Part shown: piece after piece, positions 1 to 6,027 of the stretch
Layout of the letters: every line of letters begins with the position of its first letter
Numbering within the stretch: position 1 is the stretch's first letter
DNA from: Streptococcaceae bacterium
Lineage (GTDB): Bacteria > Bacillota > Bacilli > Lactobacillales > Streptococcaceae
Assembly: GCA_031285105.1 (NCBI GenBank)
Contig: JAITWV010000116.1
Coordinates: forward strand, 1 to 12,620
DNA length: 12,620 nucleotides
Direction of reading: 5' to 3'
The notes under the pieces: model-generated
What the model saw: the letters and a program-made list of their open reading frames with translations, nothing else
What the model was told of the DNA's origin: nothing
Databases searched by the model: none
Made by a program: the position numbers and the translations under genes

Positions 1-133
1 GCCCTAAAATCATTTGATTGTAACTAGTCGCTGAAAAAAGCATAACTAAGCCTAATACTGCTAAGAGAACAAATGGAACTAACAAAGAAAAATCAACAAA
101 GTGATATTTAGCAATTTTATGTTTTTTATTCAT
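1..133 (-). CDS. FtsW/RodA-family peptidoglycan polymerase, N-terminal part only
   Basis: The reverse strand opens at ATG 133 and runs off the left edge after 44 codons. The visible protein has a short basic cytoplasmic start (MNKKHKIAKYHF), then D14 and a hydrophobic helix from about residue 16 to 34 containing GLVMLFSATSY. An N-terminal helix ending in GLVM.(F/Y)SA(T/S)S is typical of SEDS proteins (FtsW, RodA, SpoVE), which polymerise lipid II glycan strands in the membrane. The start is supported by GAGGTG about 5 nt upstream, inside the end of the LCP gene. The first 8 nt (ATGAATAA) overlap the LCP stop, so the two are probably translationally coupled. FtsW and RodA cannot be told apart from this fragment; enterococci carry an ftsW-type gene beside psr, which favours FtsW slightly. 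Confidence 0.8.
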   Translation of the reverse strand, partial: MNKKHKIAKYHFVDFSLLVPFVLLAVLGLVMLFSATSYNQMILG

Positions 134-1238
134 AATGCACCTCAGGAATTTCTTCTTCCATTTCTAAAGGTCGACCGGTACGAATGTCAAAGGTAAATGG
201 TGCCAAAAGACCCGTTTGATTTTCAAAAGTAATAATGTTTGGGTTAATGAAAGCAACTTCAGGCAAACCTTTTTGGACACGTAAGATATTTGTGATTTCT
301 AAAATATTCTCACGCAAAAGCAACTGATAATAAATACCATTAATCGAATGATCCATTCCTGCTAGTTGGAAATAATTAATCGTATTGCCAGCAGTGTGAT
401 ACCCTTCAACTAAATTCATCATATTAGCAAATGAAATATCGGTTTGCATATTATCAGCTAGTGCATCAAAAATACGTTGATAATTGGCAACCGTATTTAC
501 GGACAATAAACGATTAACAATTTCTTCCAATACCTCACGTTGACGTCTTTGGCGACCGATATCACCATCTGGGTCAAACTTACGCATTCTCGTATAAGCA
601 AGAGCAGTGTTTCCATCCATTATTTGTAAACCTGGTTGCACCGTAATATTAAATTTAGGCGAGTCATTCACATAAAATTCACCCATCTGGTTATCAATTT
701 GAATACCACCCACCGCATCAACTAACGCACCTAGACCACCCATATTAATCGCCATATAATAGTTAATCTCAATATCTAGTAGCTGATTAATCGTATCTCT
801 TGTTAAACGAGCACCACCATAGGCAAACGTGTGATTTAATTTATCCGCAAAAGTATTCACCAAACCAACACCAGGAATATCTAAAAAGCCTTCAAAAGCA
901 AAATTATTCAGCGAGTCGCGTGCAATGGAGACAATCGTTGTTTCTTGTTTGGTTGGATTTAATGTAACCACCATCATTGTTGTTGAACGTCCAGCAAACC
1001 CTTCAACTCGTCCAACATCACCAGTATCAATGCCCATTAGCAAAATAGAAATCGGCTCCGTTGCTTGTATTCTACGTGTTCGCTCAATTTCTTGTGCGGG
1101 TGTGGCAATTGGATTATAGGTTTGTTCAATAGTTTGTTGCGCTCTAGAATATAAAACCATCCCGTAAGTAGTAATTGCAACCGTTGTCCCAGCAATGATT
1201 GAAAAGATGATTAAGATTATTTTTTTGGTTAAACTCAT
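126..1238 (-). CDS. LCP (LytR-CpsA-Psr) family wall-polymer ligase
   Basis: 370 aa. LCP proteins move anionic glycopolymers such as teichoic acids or capsule from undecaprenyl diphosphate to peptidoglycan on the outer membrane face. Seen: a short basic N-terminus, one membrane helix at about residues 7-30, then an extracellular domain. LCP motifs are ILLMGIDTGD (65-74), GRSTTMMVV (83-91), VSIARD (103-108), a GG..LVDAVGGI segment (167-179) and the signature YTRMRK.DPDGDIGRQRRQ (215-233) with Arg217 and Arg219. Asp71 and Arg107 are present, but the usual Asp of RSD is Thr86. The tail beyond about 300 carries no motif I know. A ribosome site (AGAGGAA) lies about 9 nt upstream of ATG 1238. The 3' end overlaps an ftsW/rodA-type gene, an arrangement recalling enterococcal psr-ftsW loci. 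The exact polymer substrate cannot be read from sequence. Confidence 0.9.
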   Translation of the reverse strand: MSLTKKIILIIFSIIAGTTVAITTYGMVLYSRAQQTIEQTYNPIATPAQEIERTRRIQATEPISILLMGIDTGDVGRVEGFAGRSTTMMVVTLNPTKQETTIVSIARDSLNNFAFEGFLDIPGVGLVNTFADKLNHTFAYGGARLTRDTINQLLDIEINYYMAINMGGLGALVDAVGGIQIDNQMGEFYVNDSPKFNITVQPGLQIMDGNTALAYTRMRKFDPDGDIGRQRRQREVLEEIVNRLLSVNTVANYQRIFDALADNMQTDISFANMMNLVEGYHTAGNTINYFQLAGMDHSINGIYYQLLLRENILEITNILRVQKGLPEVAFINPNIITFENQTGLLAPFTFDIRTGRPLEMEEEIPEVHYE

Positions 1239-1283
1239 AACATTTTATTCCTCTTCCTTGTTTGTTATAATCATTTTTTCATA

Positions 1284-1312
1284 ATTATAGTTTAATTACA
1301 ATAGTATGGCTT
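1284..1312 (-). promoter_or_regulatory. Candidate promoter of the LCP gene
   Basis: On the reverse strand a perfect TATAAT -10 (1284-1289) lies 17 nt from AAGCCA (1307-1312), a weak -35. Transcription would begin near 1277, leaving a leader of about 40 nt with the AGAGGAA ribosome site. The 186-nt gap 1239-1424 is very AT-rich, so chance matches are likely. Confidence 0.35.
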
Positions 1313-1395
1313 AAAATTTTTATTTACTTAGATAATATTTATGAAAATGGGATATTATTTAATGGTTTTGGTTAGCTAATTTGAATTATTAATAT

Positions 1396-1417
1396 TATAA
1401 TTAGCGAAAAAGGAGGG
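1396..1417 (+). promoter_or_regulatory. -10 box and strong ribosome site of the DedA gene
   Basis: TATAAT at 1396-1401 is followed by AGGAGGG (1411-1417), which sits 7 nt before ATG 1425 and fixes the start. No good -35 is visible (best is TTAGCT at 1372-1377, 18 nt spacing). If this -10 is used, the leader is only about 17 nt. Confidence 0.4.
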
Positions 1418-1424
1418 AGTTTTA

Positions 1425-2066
1425 ATGTTTTCGTTTTTTAATACCATGTTAGAAAGTTTTTTTGCCAATCAAAGTCATGATATTTATGTATATCTGTTCT
1501 TAGGTTTATTAATTTTTGTCGAAACAGGCTTGGTAATTTTCCCTTTTTTACCAGGAGATTCGATTCTTTTTTTGGCTGGTAGCTTGATTGCTTTATATCC
1601 TGGGCATATTAATATTTGGTTGTTAATTTTCGTCTTATCCACCGTTGCCTTTCTTGCGAATACGCTCAATTATGAAATTGGTCGTTTGTTTGGTAAGGAA
1701 ATAACCAAAAGTAAAAAGCTTTCAAAATTGTTAAAACCGCAGTATTTAGAAGATGCGAAGAAGTTTTTTGAAAAGCATGGAAGCTGGGCGATTTTTTTAG
1801 GTAGATTTATGCCGATTATCCGTACGGTTATTCCATTTACCGCAGGAGGCAGCTTAATGCCTTATCGGAAATTTTTGATTTTTAATTATTTAGGTGGTCT
1901 AAGTTGGGTTAGCGTGGCAACTTTAGCGGGGTATTTTCTAGGTGGTATTCCATTTGTGAAGGCGCATTTTGAAATCATTATGTTAGGGATTATTTTAGTC
2001 TCCTTTATTCCAGCGATTTTGACAGGGATTAAGCAAATATTAAAAAATCGTCAACATTCCTCTTAA
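1425..2066 (+). CDS. DedA-family membrane protein, candidate undecaprenyl-phosphate flippase
   Basis: 213 aa, normal length for the family. Seen: hydrophobic segments at about 20-40, 45-58, 63-80, 150-173 and 183-203; the acidic N-terminal motif with Glu33 and GDSILFLAGSL (44-54); and the diagnostic FLGRFMPIIRTVIPFTAG (124-141) with Arg127, Arg133 and Pro137, followed by FNYLGGLSWVS. DedA (VTT/SNARE-associated) proteins sit in the cytoplasmic membrane. Some members, including UptA of Bacillus subtilis, return undecaprenyl phosphate to the cytoplasmic face for another round of wall synthesis; others are linked to pH or cation homeostasis. Being divergent from an LCP gene, whose reaction releases undecaprenyl pyrophosphate, fits the carrier-recycling role, but that link is inference. 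Monocistronic: own ribosome site and terminator. Confidence 0.9.
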   Translation: MFSFFNTMLESFFANQSHDIYVYLFLGLLIFVETGLVIFPFLPGDSILFLAGSLIALYPGHINIWLLIFVLSTVAFLANTLNYEIGRLFGKEITKSKKLSKLLKPQYLEDAKKFFEKHGSWAIFLGRFMPIIRTVIPFTAGGSLMPYRKFLIFNYLGGLSWVSVATLAGYFLGGIPFVKAHFEIIMLGIILVSFIPAILTGIKQILKNRQHSS

Positions 2067-2089
2067 AAAATGGATGTTGACGATTTTTT
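2042..2089. terminator. Bidirectional intrinsic terminator between convergent genes
   Basis: A perfect 16-bp inverted repeat (arms 2042-2057 and 2074-2089, 16-nt loop) has A6 on the outer left and T6-7 on the outer right, so it can terminate transcription from both sides. The left arm lies inside the last codons of the DedA gene (stop 2064-2066). The right side ends 8 nt before the purine permease stop (2097-2099). Confidence 0.9.
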
Positions 2090-2096
2090 TATTAAA

Positions 2097-3509
2097 TTAG
2101 ATTAAAGCCAAACTCACAAAATTAATTACAAACAAAATATCAATAATCCAAAGCATTGGCGTAATTTCTTTATAGTTTCCTTTCACCACTTTAATCAAAG
2201 TATAAAAGATAAATCCAGCTGCTAGACCGGTATTAATACTATAAGAAAGTCCCATGAAAATAGAGGCGAAAAAGGCAGGAACCGCATCGTCTAAACTTCT
2301 CCAATCAATATCTTTAAAGGAAGCAAGCATCATCGCACCAACTAAAATTAAAGCAGGAGCAGTTGCTTGGTTGGGTACTAAAGCAATTAATGGAGCAAGT
2401 AAAGCACTTAAAGCAAACATAATGGAAGTAAAAATAGAGGTTAAACCAGTTCGTCCACCAGCGCCAATCCCTGCTGCTGACTCAACGAAAGTAGTAACAT
2501 TTGATGTACCAAAGACTGCACCAGCTGTTGTCGCAATCGCATCTGAAAACAGTGCACGGTCTAGTTTGGTATGAATTCCTTTTGCTTTTCCTTCTAAAGA
2601 TTGTTCATCGGCTTGAGAAAAAATTCCTGTGCGGCGTCCAGTGCCAATAAATGTTCCAATCGCATCGAACAAACCAGCCAAACTAAAGGCTAAAATAGTT
2701 AAGATTACTTGCGGAATGCGTGATGGTGTCGCAAATAGTGTCCCCATTCCTTTTGAACCAAAAGCAGCCCCAAAAATATCACCTAAGCTAGAAAAAGCAG
2801 AAGAAAGTGAATTTTGTGACCAATTGATAGAACCTAGATCAACTACACCCATGGGAATCGCAATAAGAGTAGTGGCAACAATACTGATTAAAATTGCCCC
2901 TTTGATATTTTTAATCACTAAAACGGTGGTTAATAAAATTCCAATTAAGCCTAAAATGACCGCTGGATTATTAAAATGGGTCAACGAAGGTACAATCCCC
3001 GTTCCATTAATCATGCCATTAACCGGTTTTCCTTCAATTGTAAAATCCATTAACCCAGCATTTTTTAAGCCAACATAAGCTACAAAAATCCCAATTCCTC
3101 CCCCAATCGCATGTTGCATCATTTCAGGGATGGAATGGATAATCATTTTCCGAACATTAGTAACTGTAATTAAAATATTAATAATACCTGTAATAAAAAC
3201 CATCGCCAACGCCTCTTGCCAAGTATAACCAAGCTGCAAGACGACTGTATAAGTGAAAAATGCATTCATTCCCATACCTGGCGCTTGGGCATAAGGAACG
3301 TTGGCAAAAAGCCCCATGAATAATGTTCCAACAATGGAAGCCAAAACGGTCGCTAAAAAGACACCTTGAAATGGCATTCCTGATTGATGTAAAATCGACG
3401 GATTGACAAAGATAATGTAACTCATAGCAAAAAACGTGGTCAAACCAGCCATAAATTCCGTCGTGACATCGGTGTTGTTTTCTTTTAGCTTAAAAAAATT
3501 TTCTAACAT
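2097..3509 (-). CDS. NCS2 (AzgA/PbuG-type) purine nucleobase permease
   Basis: 470 aa, almost wholly hydrophobic, consistent with the 14-segment fold of nucleobase:cation symporters. AzgA-type signatures seen: a start ending in FF.L.EN.T...TE (residues 5-18) with AGLTTFFAMSYIIFVNP (21-37), YAQAPGMGMNAFFTYTVV (73-90), FDAIGTFIG (281-289) and GTSNVTTFVESAAGIGAGG (334-352). These distinguish it from the UraA/XanQ branch. By family, it imports hypoxanthine, guanine and/or adenine with protons; which base cannot be decided here (PbuG and PbuO are close relatives). The ribosome site AGGAGGG is 7 nt upstream of ATG 3509. Its leader is only about 40 nt and contains no complete purine riboswitch, so control is more likely at the promoter, which carries an inverted repeat. 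It ends against the terminator shared with the DedA gene. Confidence 0.92.
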   Translation of the reverse strand: MLENFFKLKENNTDVTTEFMAGLTTFFAMSYIIFVNPSILHQSGMPFQGVFLATVLASIVGTLFMGLFANVPYAQAPGMGMNAFFTYTVVLQLGYTWQEALAMVFITGIINILITVTNVRKMIIHSIPEMMQHAIGGGIGIFVAYVGLKNAGLMDFTIEGKPVNGMINGTGIVPSLTHFNNPAVILGLIGILLTTVLVIKNIKGAILISIVATTLIAIPMGVVDLGSINWSQNSLSSAFSSLGDIFGAAFGSKGMGTLFATPSRIPQVILTILAFSLAGLFDAIGTFIGTGRRTGIFSQADEQSLEGKAKGIHTKLDRALFSDAIATTAGAVFGTSNVTTFVESAAGIGAGGRTGLTSIFTSIMFALSALLAPLIALVPNQATAPALILVGAMMLASFKDIDWRSLDDAVPAFFASIFMGLSYSINTGLAAGFIFYTLIKVVKGNYKEITPMLWIIDILFVINFVSLALI

Positions 3510-3557
3510 AAGAAATCCCTCCTACTTGATGTAAAAACTTGTTCTACATATATCGTG

Positions 3558-3586
3558 ATTATAGGTAAAATTTATTTTTATGGCAA
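3558..3586 (-). promoter_or_regulatory. Promoter of the purine permease gene
   Basis: On the reverse strand TTGCCA (3581-3586) and a perfect TATAAT (3558-3563) are separated by exactly 17 nt. Transcription would start near 3551. The short leader includes an 8-bp hairpin (arms about 3529-3536 and 3542-3549) ahead of the ribosome site. The -35 overlaps the left arm of the inverted repeat 3583-3620. Confidence 0.65.
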
Positions 3587-3620
3587 ACGATAACCCCGAA
3601 ATTACCGACTTATCATTTGC
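3583..3620. promoter_or_regulatory. Inverted repeat between divergent promoters, possible operator
   Basis: Arms GCAAACGATAA (3583-3593) and TTATCATTTGC (3610-3620) are complementary at 10 of 11 positions around a 16-nt spacer. Each outer end (TTTGC) forms part of a candidate -35: TTGCCA for the permease on the reverse strand and TTGCTT for the AI-2E gene on the forward strand. There is no T-run on either side, so it does not look like a terminator. It could bind a dimeric regulator or fold as RNA; the protein is unknown. It does not match the PurR box well. Confidence 0.5.
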
Positions 3621-3645
3621 TTAAATAACAGCTTTTCTTTATTAT
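3617..3645 (+). promoter_or_regulatory. Candidate promoter of the AI-2E family gene
   Basis: TTGCTT (3617-3622), 17 nt, then TATTAT (3640-3645). The start would fall near 3652, a few bases before the ribosome site at 3652-3659. The -35 overlaps the right arm of the inverted repeat 3583-3620. Confidence 0.45.
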
Positions 3646-3667
3646 CAAATTGGAAAGGATGGTTATT

Positions 3668-4801
3668 ATGGAAAGTAAGAAAAAACGCTCCTTAATGCTA
3701 CAACTCACCTCAAATACGCTGAACCAAAATCTTTTAACCATTGTTTTGGTGTTAATTATTATACTTTTATTAAAACAAGTCAGTTTTGTCTTCGCACCAT
3801 TTATGGAGTTTGTAAGTTTACTTGCGTTTCCTGTGGTTGTGACTTTTATTTTGTATTATATGATGAAACCGTTAGTTGATTTGTTAGAAAGAAGAAGAAT
3901 TCCCAGAGTTGCTTCGATTGGATTAATACTTTTAGTGTTTGTTGGCGTTTTAACCTTGATTAGTTGGACACTGTTTCCGATGGTGGAAAAACAAGTTGAA
4001 GCATTTGCGAATAATTTACCTAACGCAATTGGGCAGTTAAACAATCAAGCAGAAACTATTTTGCGCTCTAATATTATGCACCCTTTTAGAAATATCGCCG
4101 AGCAACAGATTTCTAAGATTAATGAATACTTGCAAAAATATGGGGCAGGAGCTTCCCAAAATGTTTTAGATTTTATGTCTAGTTTTTTTGTTGCTGCTGA
4201 AAAGATGCTTTTAGGCTTGGTGATGATTCCTTTTATGCTGTTTTATTTATTACGCGATGATTCTCAAGTTATCCCTGCTATTATTCGTAAATTACCGAAA
4301 AATTGGCGTGAAGAAAGTAGTGCTAGTTTAAGAGAAATCCACTATAAACTTTCTAGCTATATTCGTGGGCAGTTGATTTTAGGATTAATTATTACGATTT
4401 TACTTTACATTGGCTTTGCGATTATTGGCTTAAATTATGGATTAACACTAGCGATTTTAGCAGGTTTCATGAATTTTTTAATCCCAAGTTTTGGCGCATT
4501 GTTCATCGCAGCTCCTGCAGTAATCATTGGTTTTGTTCACTCACCCTGGAGCGCACTTTGGGTGGCAATTATTTATTACATCGTGCAGCATGTGCAAAGT
4601 CATTTTATCGCACCAATTGTGTTAAGTAAGCAGTTAGAAATTCATCCGCTAACGATTTTAGTTTTGTTAATTGCCGGTGGGAAAATTTTTGGCTTTGTGG
4701 CGTTAATTCTAGTTATCCCTATTTATGCTTCCTTACGAGTGATTATTCAACATATTTTTGCTTGGTATAAACGCTCCAGTGGGCGATACGATGAGGTTTA
4801 A
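3668..4801 (+). CDS. AI-2E family (PerM/YdiK-like) membrane transporter
   Basis: 377 aa from ATG 3668, chosen because GGAAAGGA lies 8 nt upstream; a TTG at 3650 and an ATG at 3659 would put the ribosome site inside the gene. Hydrophobic segments lie at about residues 22-36, 40-65, 82-102, 172-196, 233-255, 257-290, 294-308 and 325-360, giving the eight-helix family plan with a polar, helical soluble stretch at about 105-165. Late signatures: NFLIPSFGALFIAAPAVI (269-286), the H..SHFIAPIVLS region (308-320), and LEIHPLTILVLLIAGGKIFG (323-342) followed by PIYASLRVIIQH. The family is named for the quorum-signal exporter TqsA, but other members are Na+/H+ antiporters or uncharacterised, so the substrate is unknown. 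Divergent from the purine permease, with promoters sharing an inverted repeat; no terminator is visible before rpmG. Confidence 0.88.
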   Translation: MESKKKRSLMLQLTSNTLNQNLLTIVLVLIIILLLKQVSFVFAPFMEFVSLLAFPVVVTFILYYMMKPLVDLLERRRIPRVASIGLILLVFVGVLTLISWTLFPMVEKQVEAFANNLPNAIGQLNNQAETILRSNIMHPFRNIAEQQISKINEYLQKYGAGASQNVLDFMSSFFVAAEKMLLGLVMIPFMLFYLLRDDSQVIPAIIRKLPKNWREESSASLREIHYKLSSYIRGQLILGLIITILLYIGFAIIGLNYGLTLAILAGFMNFLIPSFGALFIAAPAVIIGFVHSPWSALWVAIIYYIVQHVQSHFIAPIVLSKQLEIHPLTILVLLIAGGKIFGFVALILVIPIYASLRVIIQHIFAWYKRSSGRYDEV

Positions 4802-4818
4802 CTGCCAAGTAAAAATAC

Positions 4819-4846
4819 TTTACAAAAAACTATTGTCTTGTATAAT
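4819..4846 (+). promoter_or_regulatory. Promoter of rpmG
   Basis: TTTACA (4819-4824), 16 nt, and a perfect TATAAT (4841-4846), with transcription expected near 4853. That gives a leader of about 60 nt ending in a strong AGGAGG ribosome site (4900-4905) 8 nt before the ATG. Such strength suits a ribosomal protein gene. Confidence 0.65.
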
Positions 4847-4913
4847 AAAATCTGTTAGAATTAACAAGAATTTGAGTCAAACAAGGCTCATGAATTAATA
4901 GGAGGAACTTATA

Positions 4914-5063
4914 ATGCGCGTAAATATTACTTTAGAATGTACTTCATGTAAAGAACGTAACTACCTTTCAAACAAAAACAAACGTAACAACCCAGACCGT
5001 TTGGAAGTTAAAAAATTCTGCCCAAGAGAACGTAAAGTTACTTTACACCGCGAAACTAAATAA
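4914..5063 (+). CDS. rpmG: 50S ribosomal protein L33
   Basis: 49 aa, full length for bacterial L33. The sequence starts MRVNITLECTSCKERNYL and contains KNKRNNPDRLEVKKFCP and TLHRETK, all characteristic of L33, a small protein near the E site of the 50S subunit. It keeps the first zinc knuckle Cys (Cys9 and Cys12), but the second CxxC is CPRE, Cys36 with Glu39. It is therefore a three-cysteine form rather than a full C+ or a cysteine-free C- form; I believe enterococcal L33 is similar. Gram-positives often have several rpmG copies, including zinc-independent ones, so this is probably one paralogue. It is a single-gene unit with its own promoter and terminator. Confidence 0.95.
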   Translation: MRVNITLECTSCKERNYLSNKNKRNNPDRLEVKKFCPRERKVTLHRETK

Positions 5064-5080
5064 TTTTATTTGTTTCGTTG

Positions 5081-5109
5081 AAAGTCTAGTATTATCGCTA
5101 GGCTTTTTT
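5081..5109 (+). terminator. Intrinsic terminator after rpmG
   Basis: Stem arms 5081-5089 and 5098-5106 (AAAGTCTAG against CTAGGCTTT, one G-U pair), 8-nt loop, then a T-run at 5104-5109. It lies 17 nt after the rpmG stop. Confidence 0.8.
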
Positions 5110-5149
5110 ATTTATTTCATGGATAATAAAAGAAAAAGGGGGATTTTTT

Positions 5150-5479
5150 ATGGAATATTTTGCACCATTTATCAATATTATTGTTCTAATTTTAAATGCT
5201 GTATCTATTTTAATATTAATCTTTGGAGTCGTGAAAGCAATCTTTTCTTTTGTTAAAAATGAAGCAATGCACGAAAATAAAAACGGTTTGCGGATAAATG
5301 AAATCAAGAATTATCTAGGTTCTTACATCTTGCTTAGCCTAGAAATTTTAATTGCAGCAGACATTATTGAGTCAATTATGAATCCAACTGTTCAAGATAT
5401 TTTAATCCTAGCAGCAGTTGTTTTAATTCGCACGGTAATCTCTTATTTTTTAGAAAAAGAAATCAAAGAAGTGGTATAA
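5150..5479 (+). CDS. DUF1622 family small membrane protein
   Basis: 109 aa with three membrane helices at about residues 8-33, 56-75 and 82-101. It matches the DUF1622 pattern as I know it: a basic loop (FVKNEA...RINEIKNYLG), then YILLSLEILIAADIIESI (59-76) with Glu64 and Asp71 inside the membrane segment, then NPT..D and VLIRTVISYFLEKEI (91-105). No biochemical function is established for the family; buried acids hint at ion or small-solute handling, but that is speculation. ATG 5150 is fixed by AGGGGG about 7 nt upstream. It lies between the rpmG terminator and the DUF1149 gene; I see no convincing promoter directly in front. Confidence 0.8.
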   Translation: MEYFAPFINIIVLILNAVSILILIFGVVKAIFSFVKNEAMHENKNGLRINEIKNYLGSYILLSLEILIAADIIESIMNPTVQDILILAAVVLIRTVISYFLEKEIKEVV

Positions 5480-5480
5480 T
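5472..5480 (+). promoter_or_regulatory. Candidate extended -10 promoter of the DUF1149 gene
   Basis: TGGTATAAT is an exact extended -10 (TGn plus TATAAT) formed by the last codons and stop of the DUF1622 gene. The start would fall near 5487, about 23 nt before ATG 5510. No good -35 was found, which extended -10 promoters can tolerate. Confidence 0.4.
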
Positions 5481-5509
5481 AGTCAAAAAGAATGAAAGAG
5501 AGACACATA

Positions 5510-5929
5510 ATGGAATTACAACGTTTACAAGAAGTAGTAGAAGCGTATCACTATGATATTCGTCAACCAATCCCAGAACATGAAAATTTACAAACATCTA
5601 TTAATGTAGAAATGACACCAATTTCAAATTATGAAGAAAAACCAGAAGGCTCATCAGCTATTCAAGCACGTGTGAGATTTCAAATGGCCTTTTCAGAATT
5701 TTTAATCAGTGGTTTTGTATCGCAAATCAACTTTATTTTAAACCGAGAAGTAAAAGAACAATCAGACGTTAGCAATGAAGAAGTGCATGAAATTGTACAA
5801 CCTTTATTTGACTTAATTAAACGTTTGACTTATGAAGTGACAGAGATTGCTTTAGATCGTCCAGGTCTTGAATTAAATTTTGGCGCACAAATGACACCTC
5901 CACCAGTTGATGAAAAGGAAGAAGTGTAA
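5510..5929 (+). CDS. DUF1149 family protein (SecB-like fold)
   Basis: 139 aa from ATG 5510. An in-frame ATG at 5492 has no ribosome site, while GAAAGAGAG lies about 7 nt before 5510 and family members start with a similar MEL.R.QE stretch. Soluble and acidic, no signal peptide. Recognisable: QEVVEAYHYDIRQ near the start, then alternating strands ending ARVRFQMAFSEFLISGFVSQI (53-73), and a helix with V.PLF.LIKRLTYEVTEIALDRPG (about 98-120) before a Pro/Glu-rich tail. The DUF1149 family is confined largely to Lactobacillales, and structural classifications place it near the export chaperone SecB, so a chaperone-like role is possible but unproven. It is followed by a terminator. Confidence 0.8.
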   Translation: MELQRLQEVVEAYHYDIRQPIPEHENLQTSINVEMTPISNYEEKPEGSSAIQARVRFQMAFSEFLISGFVSQINFILNREVKEQSDVSNEEVHEIVQPLFDLIKRLTYEVTEIALDRPGLELNFGAQMTPPPVDEKEEV

Positions 5930-5962
5930 GTTTGGTAAACCGTGAAATGAATAATAAAGTTT

Positions 5963-5986
5963 AGGGGCTAGTGTTGGCCTCTTTTT
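5963..5986 (+). terminator. Intrinsic terminator after the DUF1149 gene
   Basis: AGGGGC (5963-5968) pairs with GCCTCT (5977-5982) around an 8-nt loop with one G-U pair, followed by T5 (5982-5986). The stem is short but GC-rich and 33 nt after the stop. Confidence 0.65.
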
Positions 5987-5987
5987 A

Positions 5988-5996
5988 TGTTACACT
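5988..5996 (+). promoter_or_regulatory. Candidate extended -10 promoter of the histidine phosphatase gene
   Basis: TGTTACACT (TGn plus TACACT, 4 of 6 to consensus) lies directly behind the terminator T-run, with a start expected near 6003. It would give a leader of about 25 nt carrying GGAGG (6016-6020). No -35 at the right distance. Confidence 0.3.
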
Positions 5997-6027
5997 AATG
6001 GGGAAATCAATATTTGGAGGCAATAAA

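Noticed and set aside
2254..3078. Open frames of 106 and 149 codons on the plus strand opposite the purine permease.
   Set aside because: They lie wholly antisense to a clear gene, show no domain pattern and have no ribosome sites; they are codon-bias shadows. The same applies to frames opposite the LCP, ParE and ParC genes.
3530..3575. TATAATCACGATA on the reverse strand ahead of the purine permease looks like the start of a purine riboswitch.
   Set aside because: The conserved GTTTCTACC and CCGTAAA parts and the P2/P3 stems are missing, and the ribosome site follows too soon. The TATAAT is better explained as the -10 of a promoter with TTGCCA 17 nt upstream.
3583..3620. Inverted repeat upstream of the purine permease read as a PurR box or as a terminator.
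   Set aside because: The internal CCCCGAAATT departs from the CCGAAC-type PurR box at several positions, and no T-run follows either arm. It is kept only as a possible operator of unknown factor.
3650..3667. TTG start that would add six residues to the AI-2E family protein.
   Set aside because: It has no ribosome site of its own, and the GGAAAGGA element for ATG 3668 would lie inside the coding sequence.
4871..4892. Possible hairpin in the rpmG leader (TGAG with CTCA).
   Set aside because: Only four base pairs with a 10-nt loop; not above chance and no match to a known L33 leader.
5492..5509. Upstream ATG for the DUF1149 gene.
   Set aside because: No Shine-Dalgarno match at a suitable distance; ATG 5510 has GAAAGAGAG and fits the family N-terminus.
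5971..6027. Longer frame in front of the histidine phosphatase (19 extra residues).
   Set aside because: It would start within the loop of the preceding terminator, lacks a ribosome site and extends past the usual family N-terminus; ATG 6028 has GGAGG.
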